Positions 49,025 to 60,335 of a stretch of DNA of 64,000 bases are shown one piece after another; within the stretch, counting starts at the first letter, position 1; each line of letters begins with the position of its first letter. The translations under genes and the position numbers were made by a program. This DNA is from Coffea arabica. Its lineage: Eukaryota > Streptophyta > Magnoliopsida > Gentianales > Rubiaceae. The notes below the pieces were generated by a model. That model was not told where the DNA came from and made no database searches. It was given only the letters and a program-made list of their open reading frames with translations. The stretch lies in assembly GCF_036785885.1 (NCBI RefSeq), contig NC_092312.1, positions 19,176,001-19,240,000 of the forward strand, given 5' to 3'.

Positions 49025-51970
49025 ATGGCTCTACCCGTCCCACAATCCACCTCTGTGACTACTGCTACTTCCTCCTCCAGCAACTTCCCCAGCACTTCTC
49101 CAAGAAAAATTAAAGTAGATCACTATCTCTCCTCTGTATATTGAGATTTAATGCATAAATGATTTAGTATTTGTAAATGAGTATCTTTTATTTGTTCAGT
49201 ATATGGTCCTCATTCGTTTCCTTTGATTGCTGTCTTGTTCTAATCTGTGAAGCAGATTTCTTGTTCCCAGTTGAGATTCTCGGAAACTAAGCAGGCCCAT
49301 CTGAGATTAATGGATGCTTTCAAGTAAGTCTCTTCAAAGTTCCAATTTTTATTCTCTTGAATTGCTTAAGACTAAATGAGTTTTTTCTTTTTCTTGTTTT
49401 TTTAGTTCTTTTTTATTGTAGTTGCTACTTGCTACTAACCGATCAAGATGCTAATTTTTGTGAGCTCTGCGTCTCAGATCCTATCCTAGTCCAAATTAGG
49501 TTGTAGCAAGTGTCATTTGACGAGTGGCTTGTTGGTGATTTCTAATTTTGACTGTTAGAGGTTCATGATCTAACTCGTAAATGGACATAAAATTTAGAAT
49601 ATTTAACAACTTCGTAAAGGTTAGGCCATTAGATTGTGGGCCATTTGCAATCGTGATCTTGTTCCGTTTTAGCGTTTAATTGGCTTTGTCAATATGTGGC
49701 AAAAGAAAGCAAAGAGAAGGACTTTCGTTTTTACCACCCTTGTTTTTTTCTTATTTGGAAACTGATCCTTAACTTGTTTTCCATTATTGACAAAATCTTA
49801 TTTCTAAGATTTTTCTTCCATGAAGATCAGTTTTGATTATTGATACGGTATTTATTGCTTGTATCCTTCTTTCCCTTTGCAAAGCTATCTGATTTTCAAC
49901 CTCAGGGCTTAAATTCATGAATCTATCATGTCCAAATCAGCCCAAGAAGTTTCTAATGTTTCTTGCTTGGTCTCTCATATATAGGAAATTCCTACACTTT
50001 AAGATTAAAGACATGCCACATTCGACAATTGGTCCCAAGAGATAAGCATGTCTTTTTTTTGCCTTGAATTATCTGCATTACCAGCTGTAAATTGGTTGGT
50101 AGTGATTGAGAAAGGCTTCTTTTTCGTCCTCCTTCTACATCTACAGGGGCAATTCAGCTTTGCAAGTGAAGGCCTTGAGGGAATCTCAGGGCCTGACTCA
50201 GGAGATCATTAATAACGAGCAGAAGTGTGTTCAAATAATGGACAATGAATCTGAACTTTTCAAAGAGATGAAGCATCGATTTCTAACTTTCAAAAAGGAT
50301 AAATACCTGTAAGCTTTATAATTACTGCCTACTCTGTTTAGCAGATTAAAGTTTTGCACTCTTGATAAGGATTTCTTTATATTTTTGTGGGACAGGGAGA
50401 ACTTGGAACATTTTCAGAATCTTGCCAAGGTTCAAAAACCTAAGGTACTTATTCATATGATATTTTGTCACAATTTGCTTAGTTACAGGAGCAGTGAGTA
50501 GGTTCTTATGAACTGACAAATTTGGAAATAGTTCATGGTGATTGCCTGTGCAGATTCACGAGTGTGTCCTTCAAGCATCCTTGGTTTTCAACCAGGAGAA
50601 GCATTTATCGTCCGAAATGTAGCCAATCTGGTTCCTCCGTATGAGGTCTTATAAATGATACATTTGCTTCTTTTTTGGGCCCCTTGCACTTTCTGCCTGA
50701 GAAGCATGACTAAATTGAAATGAGGATGAGCCTTGCATACCATGAGATTCTCAATGTGTTAACTGTTCTTCTGCAGAATGGACCTTCAGAAACCAATGCT
50801 GCCCTTGAATTTTCTGTTAATTCTCTTGAAGTAAGCTAAAGATTTCATCTCTCAGAAGGTAGTCGTGCAATTATACTATTTCCTCTGTCTACTAATCTAA
50901 AATCTCTATAAAATTCTGCAGGTTGAGAATATATTAGTTGTTGGTCACAGCTGCTGTGGAGGCATTCGAGCCTTGATGAGCATGGAGGATAACAAAAATT
51001 CTAGGTACTCTTTGTTGTGTCAATATGTCTAGTTTGCAGTAGATGACAGAAGCTCCTCATTCATTTCATATTTTTCTTTCAGTAGCTTCATAGAAAATTG
51101 GGTACGAATTGGAAAGCCTGCAAAATTAATAAGCACTAAGGCTACTGCTACTGCTTCCGACCTCAACTTCGATCAGCAGTGCAGACACTGTGAGAAGGTG
51201 CTACTTCTTATTCACATATATTTTCACTTTTCAGTGTGTCACCTTGTTCAAGCAAATCCATGTTTGCATTTCACATAACTGAAATATGCATTTCTATGGA
51301 GAATATGAATACCTACAAAGCTTTACTCCAAACTATAGAGAAAAGACAACCTTTCTGATTGGCTTTGTTCCTTTGCTTTTAACCATCAAGCTTTTTCATG
51401 GTTTTATCTTCTAGATTTTTGCTTCCACGTTTAGTTTAATGGTAATCAATACTTGTCTATTCATCAAACGTTACTGAAAGTTTGGCAAGTTACTTCTCGA
51501 AAGGATGAGAAAATACGTACTTTGGAATTACCTTCAAGTATGTTTCTACGTGCCAATTCAAGTTTTATTCTCATGAAATCTCAGTGTGGAGAAGTATTTA
51601 ACCTCATCAAGATGAATATGGCATATTCAACCTCTTGTTGCCAAGTTTTCTGGACAGCAAGTGTAGTTATCCTCCTTGAGCATAAATGGCTGCAACAACT
51701 ACTTGTTCTTAGGTTGTATGAATTTACTTTAGTCATTGAATATTAAAGAAATCAGTATTCCAATTTTAGGTATCTATCAACCAATCTTTGTTGAACCTGC
51801 TCACTTATCCGTGGATAGAAGAAAAGGTGGCAAACGGTAAGCTTTCAGTTCATGGGGGCTACTATGATTTCGTTGACTGTACATTTGAGAAATGGAGCCT
51901 TAATTACAAGGGTAGCGAGTCAAAAGAAGAGGGCGAGTATTCCATTAAGGATCGGGAATTTTGGTGCTAA
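49025..51970 (+). CDS. Beta carbonic anhydrase, organelle-type, 9 exons
   Basis: It interconverts CO2 and bicarbonate using one zinc per subunit. Exons: 49025-49114 (or to 49135), 49256-49323, 50147-50308, 50396-50444, 50532-50645, 50777-50830, 50922-51004, 51083-51197 and 51770-51970. Phases agree, giving 311 or 318 aa. On 311-aa numbering, [12 protein letters not shown] supplies zinc ligand Cys129 and the Asp131-Arg133 dyad. GHSCCGGI supplies His188 and Cys191. [42 protein letters not shown] and [14 protein letters not shown] are further family blocks. The Ser/Thr-rich start ([19 protein letters not shown]) resembles a plastid or mitochondrial transit peptide. It is closest by memory to Arabidopsis BCA5-type enzymes; the paralogue is not certain. 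Both candidate exon 1 donors are phase 0, so the exact end of exon 1 is open. Confidence 0.94.
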
Positions 51971-52063
51971 GCCCAATCTTGTAGTACGTGTCCAATTTTT
52001 GTATTTTCTTTTCCTCCTCGTATGTGGCAAGCTGTAGTTGTTGTTGTTGATGATGAATGATGT

Positions 52064-52069
52064 AATAAA
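52064..52069 (+). terminator. Polyadenylation signal AATAAA
   Basis: A canonical AATAAA lies about 94 bases after the carbonic anhydrase stop codon, in a T/G-rich context typical of plant 3' ends. Confidence 0.6.
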
Positions 52070-52377
52070 ATGTGATGACATCTCTTGAAGTTTTGAGCGT
52101 CATTTTCCTATCAAAGAAGATTTTCTTGAGCCAAACATTGTGAAAATGTCAACTGTAATCGTTGAGATTTCACATCATTAAGGTGACAATTTGTTTATCC
52201 CATTTATGAAGATTTTCGCATCGGTGACTGTCAACTTGAATCTAACTCACAAATGAACTCACAAACCGGCAACAATATGCATGGTAACTAGAATGTTAGG
52301 AGTGTATGTATTGCAAATCATTTAAACATGAATGATTGGCGCCGATTCGGTATCGTATCTAAGCAATGAAGCACCAT

Positions 52378-52470
52378 CTTTATTTTATTTTATTTTTAGA
52401 TGGGAGGTTTCGAATCCGAGACTTATGATTCCTCCCGCATACCATCCATCTTAGCACAAAAAATTATGCA
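52378..52470 (-). mobile_element. SINE relic (minus strand)
   Basis: On the minus strand, GGATTCGAAACCTCC resembles a Pol III B box. It is followed by an A-rich tail of AAATAAAATAAAATAAAG type. The target duplication and A box are not clear. Confidence 0.4.
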
Positions 52471-52871
52471 GCAGTGGAAGTAAAATTAAAGTCTCAACTT
52501 ATCAATGATACCCAAATGAAACTTTCCATAGTAATTAAACAAGGAATAGACAAAACGGCAAGGCTAGGCTCCCTTTGAACAAATATGAAGACGAGACCAA
52601 ACTGCCATTGATTTTCCTCAACTACAAATCTACAACTTCAGATGGAGAAACCAAATAATAAGACCTATTCTAATTCTAATTCCTAAACACAATTCAACTA
52701 GATTTCCTAAACAAACTATGACACCAATTCTACTCCAATTATCAAATTTAAAAAAATATATATTTTTAAAACTTCTGAATATTGCTTGATTTAATTATTC
52801 GAACAACTCAACCCATTCCTCCCTCAAAACCGCTCCTATTTTTGTATTCATAAAGATGTCGAAGAAGGATG

Positions 52872-52872
52872 G

Positions 52873-52919
<47 letters not shown>
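52872..52919. repeat. (TG)n(TA)n compound microsatellite
   Basis: About eight TG units run directly into about fifteen TA units, between the carbonic anhydrase and the proline-rich cluster. Confidence 0.9.
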
Positions 52920-52925
<6 letters not shown>

Positions 52926-53352
52926 CCATATTTTTTTTTAACAAAGGAATGGAGAAATCCTTCAATTAGAAAACCATATTCATGAGGGGAAATACGTTTG
53001 ACAAAAAATTATCTCCAGGTGCATGCTACACACCGATCGCGCTGCATTTCTGTGAGGTTCACCAACCTGCATGAACCATATCGATTATTAAATTTGAGGG
53101 GGAGCTGAGTCGTCATCAAACGATACGTCAAAGACATTTTGGTGTACTTGGAATACACGTACGTAGTTAATCAGCCATCCAGCCTATGAGCGAGCAATTA
53201 GACATTGTGGGTTGAACCACTATATCCGTTTTTTCTTTGGAGGCGTCAAGACACTTTTTTAGAGATGTATCTATGGTTGAGAAGTTGAGCTAACTGACAA
53301 CGAGACAACTTCCCCACCAACCAAAGCGAAATGATTAACCACTTCTCGCATC

Positions 53353-53360
53353 TATATAAA
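53353..53360 (+). promoter_or_regulatory. TATA box of the PELPK-type gene
   Basis: TATATAAA lies 128 bases before the ATG at 53488, leaving a leader of about 100 bases. Confidence 0.7.
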
Positions 53361-53487
53361 GCACAATACAGATAGATTCTTCCATGCACTCGCAAACAAA
53401 ACAAAAAAGCCTAAAGCACTTTCTTCAACCTGTGTGTTCGATCTACCTTCCAAATCATCAATAATATTTGCTTAATCCCTTCCAAGG

Positions 53488-53901
53488 ATGGCTGGTTTCC
53501 ACCGTGCATCTCTTGTGTTCGCCATGCTTGTTGCTGTATCATCCATGAGCAGCAACTGTTTCCAAGCTGAAGCGCGTCGCCTTCTCGATACAGGGTTGCC
53601 TGAGATTCCTACCTTGCCAATGCCTGAGATACCAACACTGCCTAAACCTGAGCTGCCAACCGTGCCAAAGCCAGAGATTCCCACGCTGCCGAAACCCGAG
53701 CTGCCAACCGTGCCAAAGCCTGAGGTTCCAGAATTGCCGAAACCTGAGCTGCCAACCGTTCCAAAGCATGAGATTCCAGAATTGCCAAAACCTGAGCTGC
53801 CAAATGTGCCGAAGCCAGAGATTCCAGCATTGCCTAAACCCGAGCTACCAACTTTGCCCAAGCCAGAGGTGCCTAAAAAGCCTGAGATCACCACTCCATG
53901 A
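53488..53901 (+). CDS. PELPK-type secreted proline-rich protein, 137 aa
   Basis: This is an intronless small cell-wall-type protein. Residues 1-28 form a signal peptide (hydrophobic LVFAMLVAVSS, ending near QAEA), followed at once by RRLL. From about residue 37 there are about twelve 8-residue units of pattern P-E-(I/L/V)-P-x-(L/V/x)-P-K, alternating as PEIPTLPK and PELPTVPK. At DNA level the unit is 24 bp with a partial 48-bp higher-order pattern. The pattern matches Arabidopsis PELPK1, a wall protein linked to growth and stress responses. One unit has His in place of the leading Pro (HEIPELPK). It heads a cluster of four secreted proline-rich genes. Confidence 0.9.
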   Translation: MAGFHRASLVFAMLVAVSSMSSNCFQAEARRLLDTGLPEIPTLPMPEIPTLPKPELPTVPKPEIPTLPKPELPTVPKPEVPELPKPELPTVPKHEIPELPKPELPNVPKPEIPALPKPELPTLPKPEVPKKPEITTP

Positions 53902-54255
53902 AGTCTGTTGTAGCCCAGCTGGATACACTAGTTATTATTATTATTCATTAGCACTTTTCTTCTGAATTGATATTTCCATTGCGTTTGATGTGTGTTGGAG
54001 TCCAGTCATGGTGTATACCGTGATGTCACGGTTCATTCATCTGTAGCTGTTGTTATTTCGGAGTGTCACTTCTTGTTTCCAGTGGAATTACATATTTGTA
54101 CTTTCTTACGTACTTCTCAGTTAAAAATAGTGTCTCATAACTCCATTGTGCCTAATTATTGACCATAGAATGAAGCAGTACTTCCAAGAACCAGAAGAAT
54201 AATAGCATTAAAACATAAATTGAAGATGACTCAAGATCGTCAAACAAACAAAGAA

Positions 54256-54257
<2 letters not shown>

Positions 54258-54291
<34 letters not shown>
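54258..54291. repeat. (AT)17 microsatellite
   Basis: A pure AT run lies downstream of the PELPK-type gene, with no visible coding role. Confidence 0.9.
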
Positions 54292-54294
<3 letters not shown>

Positions 54295-55158
54295 GAATGA
54301 AGATGCAGTCAATGTTAAAGAAGTCGAATAACTCCTCACCACACAAACCAAAACTCAGTTCTCACATCAACCTGTCATGGCTGTTGATCAATTCCAGGCA
54401 AAGAATGATAATCCTGTGGAATGCAAAGCCATACCATTCAACTTACCAAAATTCCGACCTTATTGCCGATAATATGGGGAAGTATCAGACTCCTTTGAAG
54501 TCATCATTGAAGTTTATAACGCTGCGTGCCCAGTAGGTCAAATGTCAGAAAAGTTTATGTGCATCATATCATATCATATCTGATACTAAAACAAAGTTAG
54601 TTTCTTTTGGGAAATACAGAACCAGTCTCAATTTATCAGCCGACAATGGACTTAAGTTTCGGGCCTGAGGTTCCTCTTTTATGCTGTGGCCAATCTCACT
54701 TTGATTTTTGGTTATGTTGTACGGGTATTATGATTTGGGTAGAGAATTCGAGAACAGTAAATTAGGCTCGTCGTTTATTAGCATTCAAAAACTGATCTAG
54801 AATTGACTCCACAAGCTGAGAGACAAACTGAAGGCTAGTCTGCGCTCTACTGCTACTAACTTTAATTAATTAGTCACAAACTAAGCATTAGAATCACAGA
54901 GATAAATGCATTAAGTGATGAATCAAGCAGGCTATAAACTTAAAAGAGTGAAAGAAAGAAGATATATATCAAGCACTTAGTCGATTTAAACGACATATGT
55001 TAAGAAGGGAAACGGAAATCCATTAAATGGTACTACTTTAATGCCCATCTTAGTAGTAAAGAGCGAGTAAAGACAGATGAGAAGAGGGGTTGAACAAACA
55101 AGAGACAATCTTCCTACCGACTCCGCCAATTACACCTCCAATTTCCCGCATTCCTATC

Positions 55159-55166
55159 TATAAAAA
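55159..55166 (+). promoter_or_regulatory. TATA box of second proline-rich gene
   Basis: TATAAAAA lies 75 bases before the likely transcript leader's ATG at 55241. Confidence 0.65.
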
Positions 55167-55240
55167 TCCACCTCTTAGCTTCTTGCTCCAACATTCAACT
55201 CTCAGACAAAAAAAACAGTAACCATAATTCGCCAGGAAAG

Positions 55241-55561
55241 ATGGAAGCCCAAGTGATCAGATCTCCATTGTTAGCATTTTCTTTCCTGCTGATCACCCTG
55301 GCATTAAGTAGTAACATGGCATCAATCCTAGCCGATGCACGCCATCTTTTGGAGGCAACAGCACCAGGTGTTCCAGTTGATGAAGCGCCTAGCGCCCCTG
55401 ATAGCGATGATACCGATCCTGAGACACCATCAACACCTATAGTTTTCTCAGTCCCCCAGATTCCAACAATTCCACTGCCTCAGTTCCCTACTAATCCGCT
55501 TCCAATTCCCACATTCCCCGCCACCCTCCCAACCTTGCCTTTTCTGCCTAACTCGCCTTAA
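55241..55561 (+). CDS. Secreted proline-rich protein, 106 aa
   Basis: It is intronless. A long N-terminal hydrophobic stretch (LLAFSFLLITLALSS) ends near SILADA and is followed by RHLLEA. An acidic linker comes next (APSAPDSDDTDPETP). The tail is rich in IP, LP and FP pairs: VPQIPTIPLPQFPTNPLPIP and then FPATLPTLPFLP. The layout (signal peptide, R(R/H)LL, proline-rich tail) matches its three neighbours, although the repeats are irregular. No cysteine is present in the mature part. A cell-wall or apoplastic role is inferred. The exact family is not recognised. Confidence 0.8.
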   Translation: MEAQVIRSPLLAFSFLLITLALSSNMASILADARHLLEATAPGVPVDEAPSAPDSDDTDPETPSTPIVFSVPQIPTIPLPQFPTNPLPIPTFPATLPTLPFLPNSP

Positions 55562-56099
55562 CTATCTATCTCAGCCACATCAACTACGACTCAACCTCAT
55601 GTCCGCCAAACTGAAACTACCTTTTCTTGGATTACATATATACTAGCTACCCTTGTCGTCATCGTCTCTACTGCTTCCAAGACATGCTGTATTTTTAATG
55701 TTGGTTGTAATGCTACCTTTTTTTTTACAAAAAAAATTCCCTTAGTTAAATGTTCCCTGATTATCTCTCTAGTGATCATCGCAATTGGACTGTTATGATC
55801 CTGGTTGTACTCTGTCTACGTGATTATTATCCATCTCGACTTGAATTCTTAACCTCCATATTTAGCCTTTTATGTGGCATTTTCCTTTCAGAATACTTTC
55901 TCAGTTACATGGTTCCATTCCGATATCAAGACGAAATTATTCCGAGATAATGGATTGTCCAGAACTCAGTCGAATCACAGAGAACTCGGTCGAGATGTTT
56001 CGAAGACAGATAGAAACGATCGAGCCGCCTCGAATCAATTTGAATTATTATTATTTTTGTTTATCATATTTTTTTTACAATTTTTAAAATATTAAATAT

Positions 56100-57814
56100 T
56101 TCAAAAATTACGTTTTGCCGAAATGATGACCAATATATTGAGACCGGTGTGGAACGATCCGAGGCATGATCGCGACAGCATCTTTGAACCATGGTCTCAA
56201 ACCTCTTCTTGGAACATTGCCCATTCTCCGCTCCTTTCTAAATCTACCCAAAAAAGGGGCAGAAAATCATGGCCTCCATGAATGTTGAGCTATGAACCTA
56301 GTATTTGAATCGACTGTATGGTAGTTAAAAAAAAAAAAAAAGAAAACCTATAATTAGCAATATCATTTTGAAATTGAGATTATGGAAATCTATGTATACA
56401 TGAATCAATTAAACATTTTCTATCTCCTATGCAGCATGCATAATTGACCTTTGGATACTTGGGTTTTATCTATTTTTGTATCCAACTCTTCTCTAATTAA
56501 TGATGTTTTCAGTTTTCCTCTCTTCTAACAACTTTTATATTCCTTAATAAATTTCAATTATTCTTTTTTTATTCATATGTAGTAACTTACTTAATGTAAT
56601 TTTAATTGTTACAATGGTAAATTTATTAAAGTTGTTGAAAACTAAATATTTGTTCATGTGAAAATAGATTGTTGCATCTATTATAATATAGTAACGGAAT
56701 ACAACCATGTACTTCTAGGCATATAATTTTTGTAAAATTATTTTTTATGATCATCCAAAAGAATATTTGTCAATTTTTTCGATCTCTGTCTTATTTGATG
56801 AATATTATGACAGAATATATGCAACTTCTTAAAAATTCATGCGATAATTGAACACTTAGAATATATTAATTTTTTAATTTATTGATATTTTTTCTTGAAT
56901 TATTCATTCTTGGACAAATTCGCTACTATTAAAAAAAAAAAATCTGTACAGATGGGGTAAAAATACTAGTTAATATATGTAAAATCTTGCTTCTTAATTA
57001 ATGATCAAATTTCAAGCCAAAACCTGTTTGCATTCGATTGCTTGCTTGCGTTCAATTACTTCCTGCAAAGATTCCAATCTGTTATGACTGCCTGCATACA
57101 TTCCATTTCGGTTGTTGAGACTTGAGACTGTGTGTGTCGTGTGCGACAAACGTTGTTAAATTGGGCCCGATTTAATTATTGTCGGTGACGGCCGAACGAT
57201 TTCAATGCACCAAGCTAATTCTACTTTGCAACTCTTAAATTTATATCACTTTTTTATTTTTTATAATATTTTAAACACCTTACAGTTCACACCCTCAACT
57301 CTTAAGTTTTTTATTTTATTTTATTTGAGTCAATCAATAATATTGTGAGCAAAATTAACGAAATATACAACCATACAAATCAATGATAATATACTAAAAA
57401 TGTTCAAAAGGAGTAAAGAGATTGCAATTAAAATAAAATGATGCATTACACCGTCTTTTATCTTGTTAATAGTAGCAGTAATTGAAATCAGTTGAGAGAA
57501 ATTTAAAATTTTAGGATGCAAAGTGTCTAAAATTAAAGTTTGTGATGCAAAGTGAAAAAATAGAATAAGTTGGGTGTTACAAAGTGAAATTAGTCCCTTA
57601 CATTTAATTGGGGTAGAGCAGCATTTAAATTGTACTTTAATGCATTAAATTCATTTTGTAGCTTTAAAATACTTCACAAGACGGAACCGCCCCTAACATC
57701 AATCTTTTCTTTTTCTTGATTTCAGTCAATATTTTCATGTAACTTTTAGTGCTATACCGACATCTAAACTAAACAGCTGCACTAATGCACATACTCAAAT
57801 AAGTTTAAATTCAT
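56100..57814. other. Intergenic between proline-rich genes 2 and 3
   Basis: This AT-rich stretch has no supported gene. Runs of A at 56325-56341 and 56930-56941 are the only clear features. Confidence 0.5.
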
Positions 57815-57940
57815 CTGGTTCGATGGTGGTTCAAATCCTATTGATTTCTCTAAGATCTGTTGGGCCTTTCCCAATTGTAGGTTAGAGTAGAGTAGAAATA
57901 GGTTAAACTAACTGTTGTCGTCTAATTAAAAAAAAAAAAG
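57815..57940 (+). mobile_element. Au-type SINE 3' part with A tail
   Basis: GGTTCAAATCC (from about 57829) is an exact B box. The segment ends GTTGTCGTCTAATT followed by A12, like the tail of Au-type plant SINEs. The A box and target duplication are not clear, so the element is probably truncated. Confidence 0.6.
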
Positions 57941-58198
57941 TTTGAACCTCCATCCAACTCCCAAAATTTTGAACAAAAGGGCTTTGTTTAGTGGCTGGCA
58001 ACTCATGTAAAATAAGTAAGTTACTCAATTGTTTTTGTACGTGATTCAAGATGTTATTGAGTTTACGGGCTTGGGAGGACATACTGTGCGGTTGAACCTT
58101 CAACTTTAGAGGCCAATTGAAGGCACAATCCGGTCTATCACATAAATTTTGACCAAAATCAAGCCGTGTTGTTTAGTTGCATGACAATATAGAATGAA

Positions 58199-58202
<4 letters not shown>

Positions 58203-58251
<49 letters not shown>
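58203..58251. repeat. (TA)24 microsatellite
   Basis: A pure TA run of about 49 bases lies some 360 bases upstream of the third proline-rich gene's TATA box. Confidence 0.95.
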
Positions 58252-58255
<4 letters not shown>

Positions 58256-58611
58256 GAATGTACACCTAGAATCAGTAGATAGTGTCATACCCTTCACTCC
58301 CAAGAACTTCATGTGATGGTTGTGCATGATGGATCTCAGGACAGAGATGAAATAAACGTTAACCCGTGAGGCAGCAGGACAACTAATTGCAGATGGAGTC
58401 GTCTTCATGAAGATCTCTTTCTTGGCTTCCCCGTTGCTATCTTTTTTGTATCTGAACACATTTTTATGCTTCCCTATATTAAATCGAATACCATGTTACT
58501 TCTTCATTCATAGTTCAGCAAACAACCACATTGACGGCATTTCATCAAAGCACGAGGAAGAATTCTATTTGTGAAGCATATCTGGTTCGATCATTTCCTG
58601 GCAACTATGCC

Positions 58612-58618
58612 TATATAA
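58612..58618 (+). promoter_or_regulatory. TATA box of third proline-rich gene
   Basis: TATATAA lies 104 bases before the ATG at 58722. Confidence 0.7.
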
Positions 58619-58721
58619 GGACATCACAGGGCAAAGGCAATGCCATCACCCAATCCAAGTTGCTAACATATTCACTACCACTTTAGATTAGCAAAAGAAT
58701 ACCACCATTTTTCAACCAGCA

Positions 58722-59015
58722 ATGGCATCTTGCAAGTTGTTCGTGTTCATGTTTCTCATTGTCGTCTGGTTCCCCGGCTACAATGAAGCATTTTCATCCC
58801 GTCGCCTTCTATTACTACCAGTTCCAAATGCACCAGGTTCTCCAAAAATTCCAACTTACCCGGTTTCGCCACTCCTCCCAACACCAACTGTCCCACCACC
58901 ACCAACTTTTCCGCTCCCTACCCCTCCCTTCCCCGGAATTCCAATTGCTCCATTCTTTCCAAGTCCATTGCTACCACCTGCAGCTACTACCACCAGCAGC
59001 AGTACCAGCCCTTGA
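58722..59015 (+). CDS. Secreted proline-rich protein, 97 aa
   Basis: It is intronless. The signal peptide MASCKLFVFMFLIVVWFPG ends near NEA and is followed by SSRRLLLLP. The mature part is rich in P(x)P pairs: SPKIPTYPVSP, PTVPPPPTFPLPTPPFPG, FFPSPLLPP. It ends with a Thr/Ser-rich tail (AATTTSSSTSP). The N-terminus MAS-KL-V-FLIVV closely resembles that of the gene at 60336, so the two are probably tandem duplicates whose repeats diverged. A cell-wall role is inferred. Confidence 0.82.
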   Translation: MASCKLFVFMFLIVVWFPGYNEAFSSRRLLLLPVPNAPGSPKIPTYPVSPLLPTPTVPPPPTFPLPTPPFPGIPIAPFFPSPLLPPAATTTSSSTSP

Positions 59016-59971
59016 AAGTCGCATTTTAATGTTATCTTGCGTGCCTGTTGCTTGCTCAGCTTGTAGCAGGAGAACTAAGCCAATTTGCCTGGCACACGTT
59101 TCAGAATGATGAAGCGAGTCCTGGACTGTATGTGCTTCAATAACAATAAGTAGACTGTTGTTTATTGGATGTTTCTAGTGTTTATTATGGTTTCAGTTGC
59201 TGAATGGATTACCTTTGCATAAGGGTGTAAGTTTTAGTAATAAAGGATTCTGAATCCTATATTATTCCCATTTTCTGGTTGTTTGGCTTGTGGAATTCAC
59301 GAATTCAAGATTTAACGACAGTGCATTGTCACTTAAAATGTGCTAATCGACAGCAACATGCCTGAGCGTATAGGCAATAAGAAATTTTCTGTGCCTTGCT
59401 ACATAGCAAACAAAAACTGGATGACCAGTGGAAGGAAACAACAACTTTAAGATGATTGGTATCAAATGATTTCGGCATTGAGCCCACTAGAACACGCAAT
59501 GTTCACATTCCATAAATATGAAGAAAGCAGAAGACTATTTAACGAAAAAATAAAAAAGAGAATTATTTCTAAAGGAGACAACAGGTTATAAATGTCCACA
59601 ACGGCAGCAGAGCCCACATTTCGCATCACTTAATTCGAAGTACGAAATTTCTTGAGTATATTACTCAGTCAATGAGAATTGAGGGGATTCTTAAACTACT
59701 GCAGAAGTTGGGATTGCTCATCGGAATTGAGACATTTTCACTGTCGATGAATTTTATTCGCAGTCTTGTGTGCTAATGCCTTTGCGATGTTTAGATCCTA
59801 TCCTTTTGGGAGTCATTTGCTGTCTTGAGCTCTCAACCTTCAAAGTAGCTAGCAGTTGAGACTACAACACATGACCCCTTTAGGCATTATAACTGCAACT
59901 ACTGATTCACTCTCTGTTTTTGACCTAGTTACGTAATTGACCCGATTAGCAGGCCAACCCATGCAGACCTC

Positions 59972-60205
59972 TTAAGGGTGGTACGCTTTACAAGTTGCTA
60001 CTGTGGCCATACAGTCGCCGTTCATGCCAAGAGGCATTTTCTTGCATAGTTCCCTCCCAACACCATAACCAATGCAAGGTAGATCCGTCCCGCAGTCCCC
60101 ACTGCAACTTTTAATAGCACAGCTTTGATTTTCAAACCCCGCTGCTCTGGCTTTTTGCCTCATATCATATGGTTCCACTTCCACATGCCTTGCTACCCTA
60201 CCCAT
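59972..60205 (-). CDS. Doubtful Cys-rich open frame antisense to a promoter
   Basis: A 77-codon minus-strand frame encodes seven cysteines, with SCAIKSCSGDCGTDLPCIG and later ELCKKM and GDCMATVATCKAYHP. I do not recognise the family. There is no signal peptide in frame, and a stop lies a short way upstream. It could be a final exon of a Cys-rich peptide gene, a pseudogene, or chance. Its ATG overlaps the TATA box of the plus-strand gene at 60336, which argues against both being active in the same way. Confidence 0.3.
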   Translation of the reverse strand: MGRVARHVEVEPYDMRQKARAAGFENQSCAIKSCSGDCGTDLPCIGYGVGRELCKKMPLGMNGDCMATVATCKAYHP

Positions 60206-60211
60206 ATAAAT
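60204..60211 (+). promoter_or_regulatory. TATA box of fourth proline-rich gene
   Basis: ATATAAAT lies about 130 bases before the ATG at 60336. Confidence 0.6.
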
Positions 60212-60335
60212 GCAGCATAGACTACCAGGTCTTCAAAATACCATCCAAGTTGTAGTGTTAGTCGCAACTGATACTACTTCCAATAGCACAAATTTGAATT
60301 TGAAAACTCGTTGATCATCAATTTCTTAACCAAGA

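Noticed and set aside
53472-53894. Gly/Ser-rich 140-codon frame antisense to the PELPK-type gene
   Set aside because: It is the mirror of the 24-bp repeat; the sense strand has the signal peptide and TATA box.
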